A DNA stretch of 33,578 nt from DASQFD01 sp035633255 (GTDB lineage Bacteria > Actinomycetota > Actinomycetes > Actinomycetales > Dermatophilaceae), in assembly GCA_035633255.1 (NCBI GenBank), contig DASQFD010000107.1, positions 1 to 33,578 on the forward strand, given 5' to 3'. The notes below the pieces were generated by a model, which saw only the letters and a list, made by a program, of their open reading frames with translations, was not told where the DNA came from and ran no database searches. Shown here piece by piece: positions 33,377 to 33,578 of this stretch. The position numbers and the translations under genes were made by a program. The first letter of the stretch is position 1. Each line of letters starts with the position of its first letter.

Positions 33377-33578
33377 GTGAGCGTGTCGGCAGTCCTGGAC
33401 GCGGTGGCCGCCGTGGCCGGCGCCGTGGTGCCGACGGCGGCGTTGAGCCTGGTGGTGGGTTCCTGGCTGCTCCGCTGGCTCGGGATAGTCAACCTCGCGC
33501 TCGCGCTGTGGGTCGCGGTCACCTCGGCGCTGGTCCCGACGAGCGGTGGCGTCGCGGGGTGGCTGGCATTCCTCGGCG
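33377..33578 (+). CDS. Unidentified membrane protein, N-terminal part
   Basis: A frame opening at GTG 33377 stays open to the window end (67 residues). It is strongly hydrophobic: AVAAVAGAVVPTAALSLVVGSWLL, then WLGIVNLALALWVAVTSALVP, suggesting two membrane helices at the N-terminus. Codon use with GC at third positions supports real coding. No ribosome site is evident and the family is not recognised. It may be element cargo or the chromosome beyond it; the missing 3' part prevents a call. Confidence 0.45.
   Translation, partial: MSVSAVLDAVAAVAGAVVPTAALSLVVGSWLLRWLGIVNLALALWVAVTSALVPTSGGVAGWLAFLG

Noticed and set aside
31518..33578. Second attachment site (copy of the tRNA-Gly 3' end)
   Set aside because: No match to the tRNA 3' end was found between the integrase and the window end, so the far border must be outside if the element is intact.

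Overview
The window is very GC-rich (about 72% by eye) and uses many GTG starts, several apparently leaderless genes, a T-box ahead of ileS and the conserved gene set tig / clpP1 / clpP2 / clpX / valS / folC / DUF4233 / ndk. This points to an actinobacterium, most likely of the order Micrococcales (Intrasporangiaceae or Ornithinimicrobium-like). The placement is an inference from gene order and composition, not from a search.

Layout. 1-930: the 3' end of a carbon-starvation/pyruvate permease gene (cstA) and its small partner. 967-7597: a minus-strand block ileS-folC-DUF4233-ndk, interrupted by one plus-strand short CDF-like transporter gene. 7598-8127: a divergent control region holding two RNA switches back to back, a T-box for ileS on the minus strand and a cobalamin riboswitch on the plus strand. 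8128-14458: a tightly overlapping five-gene operon under the cobalamin riboswitch. It encodes two surface proteins that resemble the alpha and beta domains of animal intrinsic factor/transcobalamin, followed by the T, fused A1-A2 and S components of an ECF-type transporter. This is the most interesting system in the window: a surface-captured B12 import route. 14479-15822: a DUF4916 (NUDIX-related) gene and a PlsC-type acyltransferase. 15978-19354: valS convergent with a C39-like cysteine peptidase gene. 19459-21296: a stand-alone, possibly paralogous enolase and a SnoaL-like protein. 21417-24227: clpX, clpP2, clpP1. 24437-26874: an MFS transporter divergent from a LacI-family regulator, with a palindromic operator between them. 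26798-28291: a secreted three-repeat protein. 28381-29850: trigger factor with an unusual repetitive acidic tail. 30082-31083: a secreted M43-like metalloprotease. 31284-31517: divergent tRNA-Pro and tRNA-Gly. 31596 to the end: the integrase/excisionase end of an element apparently inserted at tRNA-Gly, plus the start of an unidentified membrane protein.

Read against the usual actinobacterial order (tig-clpP1-clpP2-clpX-valS-folC-ndk, as in Streptomyces), the window is a conserved housekeeping backbone split by accessory inserts: MFS/LacI/repeat protein between tig and clpP1; eno/SnoaL/C39 between clpX and valS; the B12 operon, nudix, plsC and ileS between valS and folC.

A second signal lies outside gene models. 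The octamer GTATGCCG or its complement occurs 25 times, in both orientations, about 20-fold above a simple base-composition expectation, usually by using rare TAT or GCA codons. One inverted pair forms a terminator-like hairpin. It looks like a genome-wide DNA word, such as an uptake sequence or a protein-binding signal.
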